Positions 1-8,450 of a stretch of DNA of 21,020 nt are shown here, piece after piece. The notes below the pieces were generated by a model. The model had not been told where the DNA came from and did not search any database. It saw only the letters and a program-made list of their open reading frames with translations. The stretch is from Brumimicrobium sp965659845 (lineage in GTDB: Bacteria > Bacteroidota > Bacteroidia > Flavobacteriales_D > Crocinitomicaceae), in the NCBI GenBank assembly GCA_965659845.1, contig CBFHXS010000039.1:1-21020 (forward strand). Direction: 5' to 3'. Position numbers and translations under genes: made by a program. Each line of letters starts with the position of its first letter. Within the stretch, counting starts at the first letter, position 1.

Positions 1-49
1 CGCAAAGTGCAATAACTTCTCCCATCTTATTTTTAATTATATCAACCAT
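1..49 (-). CDS. Possible 5' end of a divergent gene, cut by the window edge
   Basis: Reading leftwards, an ATG at base 49 opens a frame that stays open to the window edge and gives MVDIIKNKMGEVIALC. An in-frame TAG lies a short distance upstream with no other ATG between, so this would be the natural start. Only 16 residues are visible, no family is recognised, and an open frame this short could be chance. If real, it is transcribed divergently from mraZ and separated from it by about 457 bp. Confidence 0.3.
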   Translation of the reverse strand, partial: MVDIIKNKMGEVIALC

Positions 50-337
50 GTAACCAAAGATAATTGATTTTTTCGAATTACACTACGTCCTTCTTTCATG
101 GCACCTAACTCATTTATATACGCACCTCTATGACCGATATACACCCAAAAACAATATTATAGGCGGCACAATTCAGGCTACGTTACCCTCAAAAATACAA
201 AATCATCACCCCTCAGCCTCATTCTCAAGCCCTGAGTTATAAACGGTTTTTAACAATTTCACCTGAATCCCACCTCATCACTCCACCCATTTTCCTTCGT
301 TGATAACTCCCCCTATTTTTCAACAATGGATTTTTAA

Positions 338-353
338 TCCCACTTTTTACCAC
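338..353 (-). promoter_or_regulatory. Inverted copy of the MraZ-type box
   Basis: On the minus strand these 16 bases read GTGGTAAAAAGTGGGA, identical to the box at 458-473 just upstream of mraZ. The two GTGG units start 10 bp apart, about one helical turn, as in known MraZ operators. It points away from mraZ and is about 104 bp from the proximal box. It could control a divergent transcript or allow DNA looping. The identity is seen in the sequence; MraZ binding is inferred. Confidence 0.5.
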
Positions 354-411
354 GCATGTGTTATAGCTTTAAATCCTCGTTATGACTAAGTTTATGAAGA
401 AAAAGTGTAAC

Positions 412-441
412 TTTGTTTGAGAAAGCTGCGTAATAAGTTTT
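412..441 (+). promoter_or_regulatory. Candidate promoter of the dcw operon
   Basis: TTTG at 412-415 and TAAGTTTT at 434-441 are separated by 18 bp. This resembles the Bacteroidota sigma-ABfr promoter (TTTG at -33, TAnnTTTG at -7), with the last base of the -7 element mismatched. Transcription would start near 446-450, placing the proximal MraZ-type box just downstream of the start, a sensible position for a repressor. Confidence 0.35.
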
Positions 442-457
442 CAACACTGTTTTAAAA

Positions 458-473
458 GTGGTAAAAAGTGGGA
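458..473 (+). promoter_or_regulatory. MraZ-type operator upstream of mraZ
   Basis: The sequence GTGGTAAAAAGTGGGA contains two AAAGTGG-like units whose starts are 10 bp apart, ending 33 bp before the mraZ ATG. MraZ proteins are known to bind short GTGG/TGGG direct repeats with this period upstream of their own gene in E. coli and mycoplasmas. Autoregulation of the operon here is therefore a reasonable inference. An exact inverted copy lies at 338-353. Confidence 0.6.
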
Positions 474-506
474 GATTTCCATTATTTTTACACATTATAA
501 CTGTAC

Positions 507-968
507 ATGGCAGGATTAGTAGGAGAATATGAGGTAAAACTGGACGCAAAAGGGCGTTTCATGTTTCCTTCTCACTTGAGAAGGCAATTATCTCCTGCTG
601 CCCAGGAAAGTTTCATGTTGAACAAAGGTTTTGAAGATTGCCTCACGCTATACCCAATGAATGAATGGGAAAAGCTGAGCGAATCGTTGAGTAAGATCAA
701 TCTCTTCAAGCCGAAGAATCGAATGTTCTACCGCTTGTTCCACCAGGGAGCAAAAGATGTCTCACTAGACAAAACGGGTAGGGTATTGATTCCAACAGGA
801 CACATGGATCGCGTCGGTCTGAAAAAGGAGGTGATGTTAATCGCTTACAACGACCGCGTTGAGATCTGGGATAAATCCAAGTACTTCGAAATGATCGAAG
901 GCTCCATGACAGACTTTGCTGATTTAGCAGAGGAAGTAATGGGTAAGATTGGAAATGACGACGAATAA
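507..968 (+). CDS. mraZ: Transcriptional regulator MraZ
   Basis: This is a 153-residue protein, the usual MraZ length. It has two tandem MraZ/AbrB-like domains (PF02381), each with the conserved DxxGR signature: DAKGR at residues 13-17 and DKTGR at 88-92, each followed by a hydrophobic-Pro turn. MraZ forms ring-shaped oligomers that bind repeats upstream of its own gene and control the dcw operon. The ATG at 507 sits 33 bp after a MraZ-type box. It is the first gene of the cluster and its 3' end overlaps rsmH by 14 bp, so the two are probably translationally coupled. No Shine-Dalgarno sequence is visible; the leader is A/T-rich, as is normal in Bacteroidota. Confidence 0.96.
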   Translation: MAGLVGEYEVKLDAKGRFMFPSHLRRQLSPAAQESFMLNKGFEDCLTLYPMNEWEKLSESLSKINLFKPKNRMFYRLFHQGAKDVSLDKTGRVLIPTGHMDRVGLKKEVMLIAYNDRVEIWDKSKYFEMIEGSMTDFADLAEEVMGKIGNDDE

Positions 969-1881
969 CGAAGAAAAATACCACGTTCCTGTAATGCTTC
1001 AAGAGTGTCTTGACGGTCTGGATATCCAGCCTGACGGAATCTATATTGACGTTACCTTCGGCGGTGGAGGCCACTCTCGTGCTATCTTCGAGCAACTTTC
1101 TGAAAAAGGTCAATTGATCGCATTTGATCAGGATCCTGATGCGGTGCGTAACACTTGGGATGCACCGAATTTTCATTTCGTAGCTTCCAATTTCTCGTTC
1201 TTGAAAAATCAATTGCGCATGCTCGGGATCAAGCAAGTCGATGGAATCTTGGCTGACCTTGGAGTTTCTTCACATCAGTTCAATGAGCCAGCACGTGGAT
1301 TCAGTATTCGTTCCAACGAAAAGCTGGATATGCGCATGAATCAGCAAAGTGAGTTATCGGCATTTGAAGTCGTGAATGAGTGGGATGAGGATGAGTTGAT
1401 CTCTATTTTCCAGAAGTATGGGGAAGTGAAGTCGCCGCGTCGTATCGCTCAACGCATATGTACAGATAGAGATCGTGATCAAGTCAAAACTACGGGTGAC
1501 TTAGTTGCGCTTTTGGAGTCGCTCGCACCCAAATACAAAGAAAATAAATTTTATGCTCAGGTATTTCAGGCCATTCGCATTGCAGTAAACGATGAGATGA
1601 GAGTGCTGGAAGAAATGCTGGAGCAAACTGCAGAAGTATTAAAACCTGGCGGTCGTCTCGTGGTGGAATCTTACCATTCATTAGAGGATCGGTTGGTAAA
1701 GAACTATATGAAGCGCGGCAGCTTTGACGGGAAGATCACAAAAGATTTTTACGGAAATGTACTCAAGCCTTTTGATGAGGTGGTACGCAAACCGATCTCA
1801 CCATCGGAAGAAGAGTTAGAAAGTAACCCGCGTTCGCGAAGCGCAAAATTGAGAATAGCAGTTCGACGTGAAGGAGAATAA
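955..1881 (+). CDS. rsmH: 16S rRNA (cytosine(1402)-N(4))-methyltransferase RsmH
   Basis: RsmH (formerly MraW) uses S-adenosylmethionine to N4-methylate C1402 of 16S rRNA in the small-subunit decoding centre. The protein of 308 residues has the family signatures in order: YHVPVMLQECLDGL near the N-terminus, the SAM-binding glycine loop FGGGGH (about residues 35-40), LADLGVSSHQF, a long helical insert, and SYHSLEDRLVK near the C-terminus. The start chosen is the ATG at 955. A TTG two codons upstream (949) is also in frame but less likely. It overlaps mraZ by 14 bp and the FtsL-like gene by 14 bp. Its position between mraZ and ftsL is the most conserved part of dcw clusters. Confidence 0.96.
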   Translation: MTTNNEEKYHVPVMLQECLDGLDIQPDGIYIDVTFGGGGHSRAIFEQLSEKGQLIAFDQDPDAVRNTWDAPNFHFVASNFSFLKNQLRMLGIKQVDGILADLGVSSHQFNEPARGFSIRSNEKLDMRMNQQSELSAFEVVNEWDEDELISIFQKYGEVKSPRRIAQRICTDRDRDQVKTTGDLVALLESLAPKYKENKFYAQVFQAIRIAVNDEMRVLEEMLEQTAEVLKPGGRLVVESYHSLEDRLVKNYMKRGSFDGKITKDFYGNVLKPFDEVVRKPISPSEEELESNPRSRSAKLRIAVRREGE

Positions 1882-2287
1882 CTACATATCGGAAGTCCAG
1901 AAGCAAAAGAAGAAGTCCAAAAAGAAAAAAGGGCGTCGTCTTTTTAAGTCAGGTGGAAAGCAATCCAAAAACATGGTGCAGATCATGAATGGAGAGTTTT
2001 TGACCAAGACTTTCTTTTTGAATAATCTGAGCTACATCTTCTTCGTGATTTTTTTACTGATTCTCATTGTGACGAAAGGATATTATGTGAATCAATTAGC
2101 GGATGATATTGCTGACACGGAGACAGAGGTGGGGAACATCACTGCGGATTATGTAGAGACAAAAGCGGCATTAGAAGAATTGACAAGAAGAACAGAATTG
2201 ATAGAAAGATTGAGTCCGTTAGGGTTGCGCGAAACGGTAAACCCGACGAAAGTGATTCGAGTAGACGATAAAGATTTACAGGAATAA
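1868..2287 (+). CDS. ftsL: FtsL-like cell division protein
   Basis: This is a 139-residue bitopic membrane protein. A strongly basic cytoplasmic segment (Lys/Arg-rich, residues about 10-35) is followed by the phrase GEFLTKTFFLNNLSYIFFV. A single membrane helix lies at about residues 57-75, followed by a periplasmic coiled-coil-like segment rich in Glu, Ala and Leu. This matches the FtsL-type proteins of Bacteroidota, which bear little sequence similarity to proteobacterial FtsL but hold the same place between rsmH and ftsI. FtsL pairs with FtsB and FtsQ to activate FtsW and FtsI. The start is a GTG inside the rsmH 3' end. The next in-frame ATG would remove the basic segment. The downstream junction with ftsI is TAATG. 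Confidence 0.8.
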   Translation: MKENNYISEVQKQKKKSKKKKGRRLFKSGGKQSKNMVQIMNGEFLTKTFFLNNLSYIFFVIFLLILIVTKGYYVNQLADDIADTETEVGNITADYVETKAALEELTRRTELIERLSPLGLRETVNPTKVIRVDDKDLQE

Positions 2288-4389
2288 TGAATACGCCGAA
2301 GCCAGTCATATTGCGTGTGTATTTGATCTACTTTTTAGTAGTCGTGGTCATGCTATTGATCATTGTAAAATCTGTTTCGATCATTATGGATGGTCGAGAT
2401 ACGATCTTTACAACGGAATCAACGAAGATCAAACAGCGTTCTGCGATCATAGAGCCCAGAAGAGGGGAAATCCTGGATGCGCGCTTGAGTCCTTTGGTGA
2501 CCTCTGTTGCATTCTACGATGTATACATGGATCCAGTAACTGTAGATAAAGATATCTGGGATGCTGGAGTAAGTGGGTTGAGTAAAGGATTGGCAAGGCT
2601 TTTCCCAGAGAAAACAGCAAGAGAATACGAAGAGTATTTAAGAGATGCGCGCGTTAAAAAGAGAAGGTATGTATTGATCCAGCGAAGAGTAACCAATGAG
2701 ACGAGAAAACAAATCCGTGAACTTCCGATTTTCAGAAAAGGACGCTTCAAAGGTGGGCTTATCGATAACCGGGCGACGATTGTAAGGAAACGTCCAAACG
2801 GTGAGTTACTTGCACGAACATTAGGATACATTAAGAAAAGAGAGCGTGATACCTTGTTGGTTGGGTTAGAAGGGGCTTATAACCAATACCTCGCAGGAAG
2901 AAATGGCGAAGTCATTGAGCAGAAGATTTCTAACTCTTGGAAGCCAACGGGAGCGGTGGTGCGCGAAGGTGAGAACGGATACGATGTAGTGACTACGATC
3001 GATAAAGACATTCAGGAAGTAGCGCATACCGAATTAGAGAATCAGTTGAAAACGAAAGGGGGGCGTTATGGTTGTGCAATCGTGATGGATGTAAAAACTG
3101 GATTCGTAAAAGCGATGGTAAATCTTCAAAAAACTGGAGATGGAGATTATGGAGAAGTATACAATCACGCTATTGGTACGAAAGAAGTTCCAGGGTCGAC
3201 GATGAAATTAGCTTCGTTGATGGCTGCGTTAGAAGATAATAAGATTAGAATCACTGATACTGTCAATGCTGTTGGAAAATATGAATTCTACGATCGTGAA
3301 TTACACGATTCCAGAGCCTGGGGCTACGGTAAGATTACGATCAAGGAGGCATTCGAGCTTTCTTCAAACGTGATATCCAAGGTGATCTATAACAGTTATC
3401 GAAAAGAACCACGTCGATACATTGATCGCTTGACGCAATTCGGATTAACGGAACAAGTAGGGATTAATATTGCGGGTGAAAGCACTCCAGTGTATTCAGC
3501 TCCGGGTGAGTCACAATGGTGGGGAGGATCTTTGGCTTGGATGTCGATCGGATATGAATTTCAGTTATCGCCTTTACAGTTGCTGTCATTCTACAATGCA
3601 GTTGCAAATGACGGGAGGTACATGAAGCCTCAGTTTGTTTCAAAAGTACTAGACAACCAGCGCGTAGTTGAAGAATTTAAGCCAGAGGTGTTGAGAGAAA
3701 GTATTTGTAGTAAAGAGACGATTGATATCATGAAGTCTTGTCTTGAAGGTGTTATGGTGAATGGTACCGGAAAGCGATTGGAGTCGACCTTCTTTAAAAT
3801 TGCAGGAAAAACGGGTACAGCGCAGATCGCAAATAGAAACGAAGGATATGGTGAAGAGGGTGAGAAGAAATACATTGCTTCCTTTGCCGGGTATTTTCCT
3901 GCTGATGATCCGATCTATTCCTGTATTGTAGTCATTGCAGCGCCAACAGATGATATCTATGGAGCTTCTGTTTCGGGAACGGTATTCTCTGCGATAGCTA
4001 ACAAGGTGTATGCGTCGAGTTATGAATATCACAAAGCAGTAAATGAAAAGCAAAAGATAGTCACTATGCCTCCAGTAAGAGATGGGAGTCGCTACGATAT
4101 CAATACAGTTCTGAACCGCTTTTCAGTCAAAAAAGACTTCAATGGACATAGTGATTGGGTGCGTGCAAAAAGTGGAGCGAAGTCAGTCAGTTTGAATGAT
4201 TACGGGTACAACAAGGAGCAAGTGCCTGATGTGCGTGGAATGGGACTTGAGGATGCTGTCTACTTGCTGGAACAAGTTGGTTTGACAGTAAAAGTTGAGG
4301 GCTACGGAAAAGTAGTAGGTCAGTCTGTTACGCCAGGAACGAAGGCGGTAAATGGAGAAGTAGTAACTATAGAATTGAAGAGAACGTGA
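2287..4389 (+). CDS. ftsI: Penicillin-binding protein FtsI (septal transpeptidase) with C-terminal PASTA domain
   Basis: This 700-residue class B penicillin-binding protein crosslinks septal peptidoglycan with FtsW. It has one N-terminal membrane anchor (about residues 9-30), a PBP dimerisation region containing EPRRGEILD, and a transpeptidase domain (PF00905). The active-site motifs are complete: STMK at 304-307 (catalytic Ser304), SSN at 359-361 and KTG at 508-510. The last 55 residues (from VPDVRGM at 646) form one PASTA domain (PF03793), which often occurs on Bacteroidota and Gram-positive division PBPs but not on E. coli FtsI. The length agrees with Bacteroidota homologues and exceeds the roughly 590 of E. 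coli. It shares one base with the FtsL-like gene and four with murE (GTGA). Confidence 0.95.
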   Translation: MNTPKPVILRVYLIYFLVVVVMLLIIVKSVSIIMDGRDTIFTTESTKIKQRSAIIEPRRGEILDARLSPLVTSVAFYDVYMDPVTVDKDIWDAGVSGLSKGLARLFPEKTAREYEEYLRDARVKKRRYVLIQRRVTNETRKQIRELPIFRKGRFKGGLIDNRATIVRKRPNGELLARTLGYIKKRERDTLLVGLEGAYNQYLAGRNGEVIEQKISNSWKPTGAVVREGENGYDVVTTIDKDIQEVAHTELENQLKTKGGRYGCAIVMDVKTGFVKAMVNLQKTGDGDYGEVYNHAIGTKEVPGSTMKLASLMAALEDNKIRITDTVNAVGKYEFYDRELHDSRAWGYGKITIKEAFELSSNVISKVIYNSYRKEPRRYIDRLTQFGLTEQVGINIAGESTPVYSAPGESQWWGGSLAWMSIGYEFQLSPLQLLSFYNAVANDGRYMKPQFVSKVLDNQRVVEEFKPEVLRESICSKETIDIMKSCLEGVMVNGTGKRLESTFFKIAGKTGTAQIANRNEGYGEEGEKKYIASFAGYFPADDPIYSCIVVIAAPTDDIYGASVSGTVFSAIANKVYASSYEYHKAVNEKQKIVTMPPVRDGSRYDINTVLNRFSVKKDFNGHSDWVRAKSGAKSVSLNDYGYNKEQVPDVRGMGLEDAVYLLEQVGLTVKVEGYGKVVGQSVTPGTKAVNGEVVTIELKRT

Positions 4390-5849
4390 AGAACGTAAGA
4401 GACATATTATACGGTGCTTCGATTAAAGAAGTAGAAGGAACAACGGATTGTGAAATCAAATCAATTGTATTTGATTCGAGAAATGTAGAGGTTGATGATC
4501 TATTTGTAGCAATCAAAGGAGCTGCGGTAGACGGTCATAAGTTTATTGATAAGGCAATCGAAAGTGGAGCAAGTACAATTGTAGTTGAGGAAAAGCCTGC
4601 TGAAATAAAGAAGGGTATCAATTATATCTTGGTAGACGATACTCATAAAGCACTTTCTGTATTGGCAAACAACTATTACGATCAGCCGAGCAAGGATTTG
4701 AAATTAATAGGGATTACTGGAACGAACGGAAAAACTACAACGACAACATTGTTGTACAATCTTTTTATGGAAATGCAACGGTCTGTCGGGTTAATCTCAA
4801 CGGTTGTGAACATGATCAACGAGAAGGCTATTCCTACAGATAGAACGACACCAGATCCAGTCAGTTTAAATGCTTTATTGCGTCAGATGGTTGATGAAGG
4901 GTGTGAGTACTGCTTTATGGAGGTAAGTTCACATGCGATTCATCAAAAACGAATAGGAGGGTTGCACTTCTATGGTTCTGGATTTACGAATATCACGCAC
5001 GAGCACCTTGATTATCACAACACGTTCAAAGAGTACTTAAATGTTAAGAAGGAATTCTTCGACGGTCTTTCAGATAGTTCTTTTGCGATCACAAATGCCG
5101 ATGATAAGAATGGTGATGTAATGTTGCAGAATACCAAAGCTAAGAAGTTAAGTTATGCTTTAAAGAATGTCGCTGATTACAAAGCGAAAGTGTTAGAAAA
5201 CAACTTTGCTGGATTAGTATTATCGTTAGAGGGGACTGAATTATTCACGCGCCTGATCGGAGACTTTAATGCCTACAATATCTTATTGGTTTTTGCGATT
5301 GCAGATCAGTTGGAAGATAATACGATAGAAATCTTACGTGTATTATCTAGCCTGCAACCGGTAGAAGGTCGATTCGAATACTTTAAAAGCAAAACAGGTG
5401 TGATCGGAATTGTCGATTATGCGCATACTCCTGATGCTTTGGATAATGTATTAAGTACGATCAAAAATATTCGTACAGGAAATGAAACGGTATACACGCT
5501 TGTAGGTTGTGGAGGTGACAGAGATCGAACGAAGCGTCCAACGATGGCGAAAATTGCTTGCGAAGGAAGTGATAAAGTGGTCTTGACTTCAGACAATCCA
5601 AGAACAGAAGATCCAGATGCAATCATTGAAGAAATGATGACTGGAGTGGGTGGTGAACATTACAAAAAAACGATGAGTATATCGAATCGAAAAGAGGCGA
5701 TTAAAACAGCTTGTCAAATGGCTGAACCAGGAGATATCATTTTGATCGCGGGGAAAGGACATGAAACTTACCAAGAAGTCAATGGTGTAAAGCACGACTT
5801 TGATGACTTAGAAATATTAAAAGAAACACTAATAAAACTCGATAAATAA
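4386..5849 (+). CDS. murE: UDP-N-acetylmuramoyl-tripeptide synthetase MurE (meso-diaminopimelate type)
   Basis: MurE adds the third amino acid to UDP-MurNAc-L-Ala-D-Glu in the cytoplasm, using ATP. The protein of 487 residues has the three Mur ligase domains: an N-terminal UDP-binding domain (FDSRNVEVDDLFVAIKG), the ATP loop GTNGKTT at residues 112-118, and a C-terminal domain with GCGGDRDRTKRP. The specificity motif DNPR at 403-406 is the form found in meso-diaminopimelate-adding enzymes, so the wall is predicted to be the DAP type. The start is a GTG overlapping the ftsI stop (GTGA). No nearby ATG would keep the conserved N-terminus. The junction with mraY is TAATG. Confidence 0.95.
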   Translation: MKNVRDILYGASIKEVEGTTDCEIKSIVFDSRNVEVDDLFVAIKGAAVDGHKFIDKAIESGASTIVVEEKPAEIKKGINYILVDDTHKALSVLANNYYDQPSKDLKLIGITGTNGKTTTTTLLYNLFMEMQRSVGLISTVVNMINEKAIPTDRTTPDPVSLNALLRQMVDEGCEYCFMEVSSHAIHQKRIGGLHFYGSGFTNITHEHLDYHNTFKEYLNVKKEFFDGLSDSSFAITNADDKNGDVMLQNTKAKKLSYALKNVADYKAKVLENNFAGLVLSLEGTELFTRLIGDFNAYNILLVFAIADQLEDNTIEILRVLSSLQPVEGRFEYFKSKTGVIGIVDYAHTPDALDNVLSTIKNIRTGNETVYTLVGCGGDRDRTKRPTMAKIACEGSDKVVLTSDNPRTEDPDAIIEEMMTGVGGEHYKKTMSISNRKEAIKTACQMAEPGDIILIAGKGHETYQEVNGVKHDFDDLEILKETLIKLDK

Positions 5850-7093
5850 TGCTTTACTATTTATTTGATTATTTGAACTCATTAGACTTCCCAGGTGCGG
5901 GAGTGTTTGAATACATTTCTTTCCGTTCTGGAATGGCATTGATCTTTTCGTTGATCATCTCAATTCTTTTTGGAAATCGTTTGATCGGTTTGCTTCGAAA
6001 GATGCAAATGGGTGAGCAGGTGCGAGACCTTGGTCTTGAAGGGCAGAAGGAAAAGGAGGGGACGCCAACGATGGGAGGTTTGATCATTTTAGGGGCAATT
6101 TTAATTCCGACATTGTTGTTTGCCAAACTTCACAATGTTTATGTGATCACGATGATCATTGCAACCATTTGGTTGGGCGTGATCGGATTCATTGATGATT
6201 ACTTGAAAGTACTTAAGAAGAATAAAGATGGACTAGCTGGGAAATTCAAAGTAGTAGGTCAGATCGGAGTAGGTGTTATCGTTGGATCGATGCTATTCTT
6301 TCATCCAGATGTTAAAGTGCACAAGAAAGTAGCCGAGAATTATGAGTTGAGAGCAGGTGAAGAATTCGTGACAGATGTGCATACTGACGATGTCAACAGT
6401 ACTACAAAGTGGATCGAGACACGTGACATGACCACAACAATCCCATTTACCAAGAACAACGAGATCAACTACAACTGGTTTCTTGGAGAAGATTCTAGAT
6501 CATGGGGATGGTTGATTTTTATTCCGATCGTAATCTTTATTGTGATTGCTGTTTCTAATGGAGCAAATATGACCGATGGACTCGACGGACTGGCCACCGG
6601 TAGCTCCGCCATCATTGGAATTGCCCTAGCTGTATTGGCATATGTCAGCGCCCACGTGGAATTCGCCGATTACCTCAATGTCATGTATATACCCTATGCA
6701 GAGGAGCTGGTGATCTTTATCGCTGCCTTTGTAGGAGCGTGTATCGGATTCTTGTGGTATAATTCTTACCCAGCGAAAGTGTTTATGGGTGATACGGGAA
6801 GCTTAGCCATTGGAGGGGTGATCGCAGTATTCGCTATCGCAATCCGAAAAGAACTTTTAATTCCAGTACTATGTGGAATCTTCCTGATTGAGAACCTGTC
6901 GGTAATCATGCAGGTGGCTTATTTCAAATACACGAAGAAAAGAACAGGAGAAGGGAAACGTGTTTTCTTGATGGCTCCTTTGCATCACCATTATCAGAAA
7001 AAAGGAATTCACGAGGCGAAGATCGTTGCTCGATTCTGGATTGTCGGAATTCTGTTAGCTGTGATCACTATAGTAACATTGAAGTTGAGGTAA
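5849..7093 (+). CDS. mraY: Phospho-N-acetylmuramoyl-pentapeptide-transferase MraY
   Basis: MraY is the polytopic membrane enzyme that transfers phospho-MurNAc-pentapeptide to undecaprenyl phosphate, making lipid I. The family motifs are present: TPTMGG at residues 72-77, the DDY of FIDDYLK at 116-118, NMTDGLDG at 240-247, MGDTGS with Asp315, and the HHH motif at 379-381. At 414 residues it is about 50 longer than E. coli MraY. The extra length is a hydrophilic insert of about 60 residues (roughly 152-212), predicted to lie in a periplasmic loop, as in other Bacteroidota. A patch around bases 6572-6710 uses many more C-ending codons than the rest. It ends directly at the murD GTG. Confidence 0.95.
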   Translation: MLYYLFDYLNSLDFPGAGVFEYISFRSGMALIFSLIISILFGNRLIGLLRKMQMGEQVRDLGLEGQKEKEGTPTMGGLIILGAILIPTLLFAKLHNVYVITMIIATIWLGVIGFIDDYLKVLKKNKDGLAGKFKVVGQIGVGVIVGSMLFFHPDVKVHKKVAENYELRAGEEFVTDVHTDDVNSTTKWIETRDMTTTIPFTKNNEINYNWFLGEDSRSWGWLIFIPIVIFIVIAVSNGANMTDGLDGLATGSSAIIGIALAVLAYVSAHVEFADYLNVMYIPYAEELVIFIAAFVGACIGFLWYNSYPAKVFMGDTGSLAIGGVIAVFAIAIRKELLIPVLCGIFLIENLSVIMQVAYFKYTKKRTGEGKRVFLMAPLHHHYQKKGIHEAKIVARFWIVGILLAVITIVTLKLR

Positions 7094-8440
7094 GTGAGCG
7101 ATAAGCAACAACATATTGCCATTTTGGGCGCCGGAGAAAGCGGTGTTGGAGCAGCTATCCTTGCGAAGGAGAAGGGATTTACGGTACTGGTAAGTGATTT
7201 CGGTACAATCAAAAAGAAGTTCAAAAATGAACTGATCGAAAACGAGATCGAATTTGAGGAAGGAGGTCATTCTTATGAGCGTATTGTCTCCGCAGAAGAG
7301 GTGATCAAGAGTCCGGGGATTCCAAATGCAAGTGAGTTCATTCAGTGCTTGAAAAAAGAAGGAGTTACACCGATTAGTGATCTTGAATTTGCTGCACGAT
7401 ATACAGATGCAAAATTCATTTGTATCACGGGAAGTAATGGGAAGACAACAACGACGCACCTCGTTCATCATGTGTTGACCAAAGGTGGTATTGAAGCTGA
7501 GATCGCAGGAAATGTTGGGGTGAGTTTTTCGCGAAAAGTAATGGATTTATCTCCTGAATATTTCGTGATCGAGATGAGTAGCTTCCAGTTGGAGGATGTC
7601 TATGAATTCAAAGCAGACATTTCGATCTTGTTGAATATCACACCAGATCATTTGGATCGCTATGAGAATTCAATGGAGCTGTACGGTAAGGCAAAAATGA
7701 GAGTCACGCAGAATCAGACGGCACAAGATGCTTTCATATTTAATGCGGATGACCCACAAATAAGAATGCAACTTGACGCGATCAGTAAGCTGGATGTTCA
7801 GCAATATGGCTTTTCGCTTACAAATAATGAGGATGCAGCGGCATACCTCGATGAAGAATCAGAAACAATAACAATTAAAAATAAATTAACTATGTCGATT
7901 CATGATTTGGCTTTAAAGGGCAAGCACAATGTGCAAAATTCTCTGGCAGCAGGTTTAGCAGGGAAACTGGTTGACTTACGGAAAGAAAGTATCCGTGAGA
8001 GTCTATCAGATTTTACGAACGTAGAGCATCGTCTCGAGTTTGTAGCAAAAGTAAATGGAATTGAATTTATCAACGATTCAAAAGCGACGAATATCAACGC
8101 TACTTGGTTCGCTTTGGAAAGTATGACAGCGCCTACAGTATGGGTTGTTGGAGGAGTAGATAAAGGAAATGATTATGATGAGCTGATCGAACTTGTAAGA
8201 GAGAAAGTGAAAGCAATCGTTTGTCTAGGGAAGAATAACCAAAAGATCATTGACGCATTTACTGGTGTGGTTGATAGTATTGTTGAAACAGAGTCTCCAA
8301 TGGACGCTGTTGGATATGCTTACCAGCTAGCAGTGAAGGATGAAACAGTGTTGTTATCGCCAGCTTGTGCAAGTTTCGATTTATTCGAAAACTACGAGGA
8401 TAGAGGTCAACAATTTAAGAATGCAGTAAGAAGACTGTAA
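7094..8440 (+). CDS. murD: UDP-N-acetylmuramoylalanine--D-glutamate ligase MurD
   Basis: MurD adds D-glutamate to UDP-MurNAc-L-alanine, using ATP, in the cytoplasm. The 448-residue length is normal. The N-terminal Rossmann-like domain shows ILGAGESGVGAA, the ATP loop is GSNGKTTTTH with Lys117, and later come ITPDHLDRY, the family signature NDSKATN and a C-terminal LLSPACASFD, all typical of MurD. The start is a GTG directly after the mraY TAA, with zero spacing. An ATG start would cut into the nucleotide-binding loop. It is followed after 10 bp by an unrecognised gene instead of the usual ftsW. Confidence 0.95.
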   Translation: MSDKQQHIAILGAGESGVGAAILAKEKGFTVLVSDFGTIKKKFKNELIENEIEFEEGGHSYERIVSAEEVIKSPGIPNASEFIQCLKKEGVTPISDLEFAARYTDAKFICITGSNGKTTTTHLVHHVLTKGGIEAEIAGNVGVSFSRKVMDLSPEYFVIEMSSFQLEDVYEFKADISILLNITPDHLDRYENSMELYGKAKMRVTQNQTAQDAFIFNADDPQIRMQLDAISKLDVQQYGFSLTNNEDAAAYLDEESETITIKNKLTMSIHDLALKGKHNVQNSLAAGLAGKLVDLRKESIRESLSDFTNVEHRLEFVAKVNGIEFINDSKATNINATWFALESMTAPTVWVVGGVDKGNDYDELIELVREKVKAIVCLGKNNQKIIDAFTGVVDSIVETESPMDAVGYAYQLAVKDETVLLSPACASFDLFENYEDRGQQFKNAVRRL

Positions 8441-8450
8441 TTCGAATAGT

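Larger units (their letters stand above)
50..506. other. Intergenic region upstream of mraZ
   Basis: This AT-rich stretch has no convincing gene on either strand. It holds an inverted pair of MraZ-like boxes (338-353 and 458-473) and a candidate promoter (412-441). Bases 50-335 show no tRNA, hairpin terminator or long repeat. A minus-strand match to the Bacteroidota -7 element (TATTTTTG, plus-strand bases 190-197) might serve the divergent gene, but no well-spaced -33 element accompanies it. Confidence 0.6.

Noticed and set aside
298..306. DnaA-box-like TTATCAACG on the minus strand
   Set aside because: It is a single imperfect copy, with no cluster of boxes, no AT-rich unwinding element and no dnaA or dnaN nearby, so it is not evidence of an origin.
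361..549. 62-codon minus-strand frame crossing the mraZ start
   Set aside because: It overlaps the candidate promoter, the MraZ-type box and the start of mraZ, has no recognisable domain, and is best explained as chance.
706..1236. 176-codon minus-strand frame opposite mraZ and rsmH
   Set aside because: It is an antisense shadow of two well-supported genes. Its product is low in plausible structure and matches nothing I recognise.
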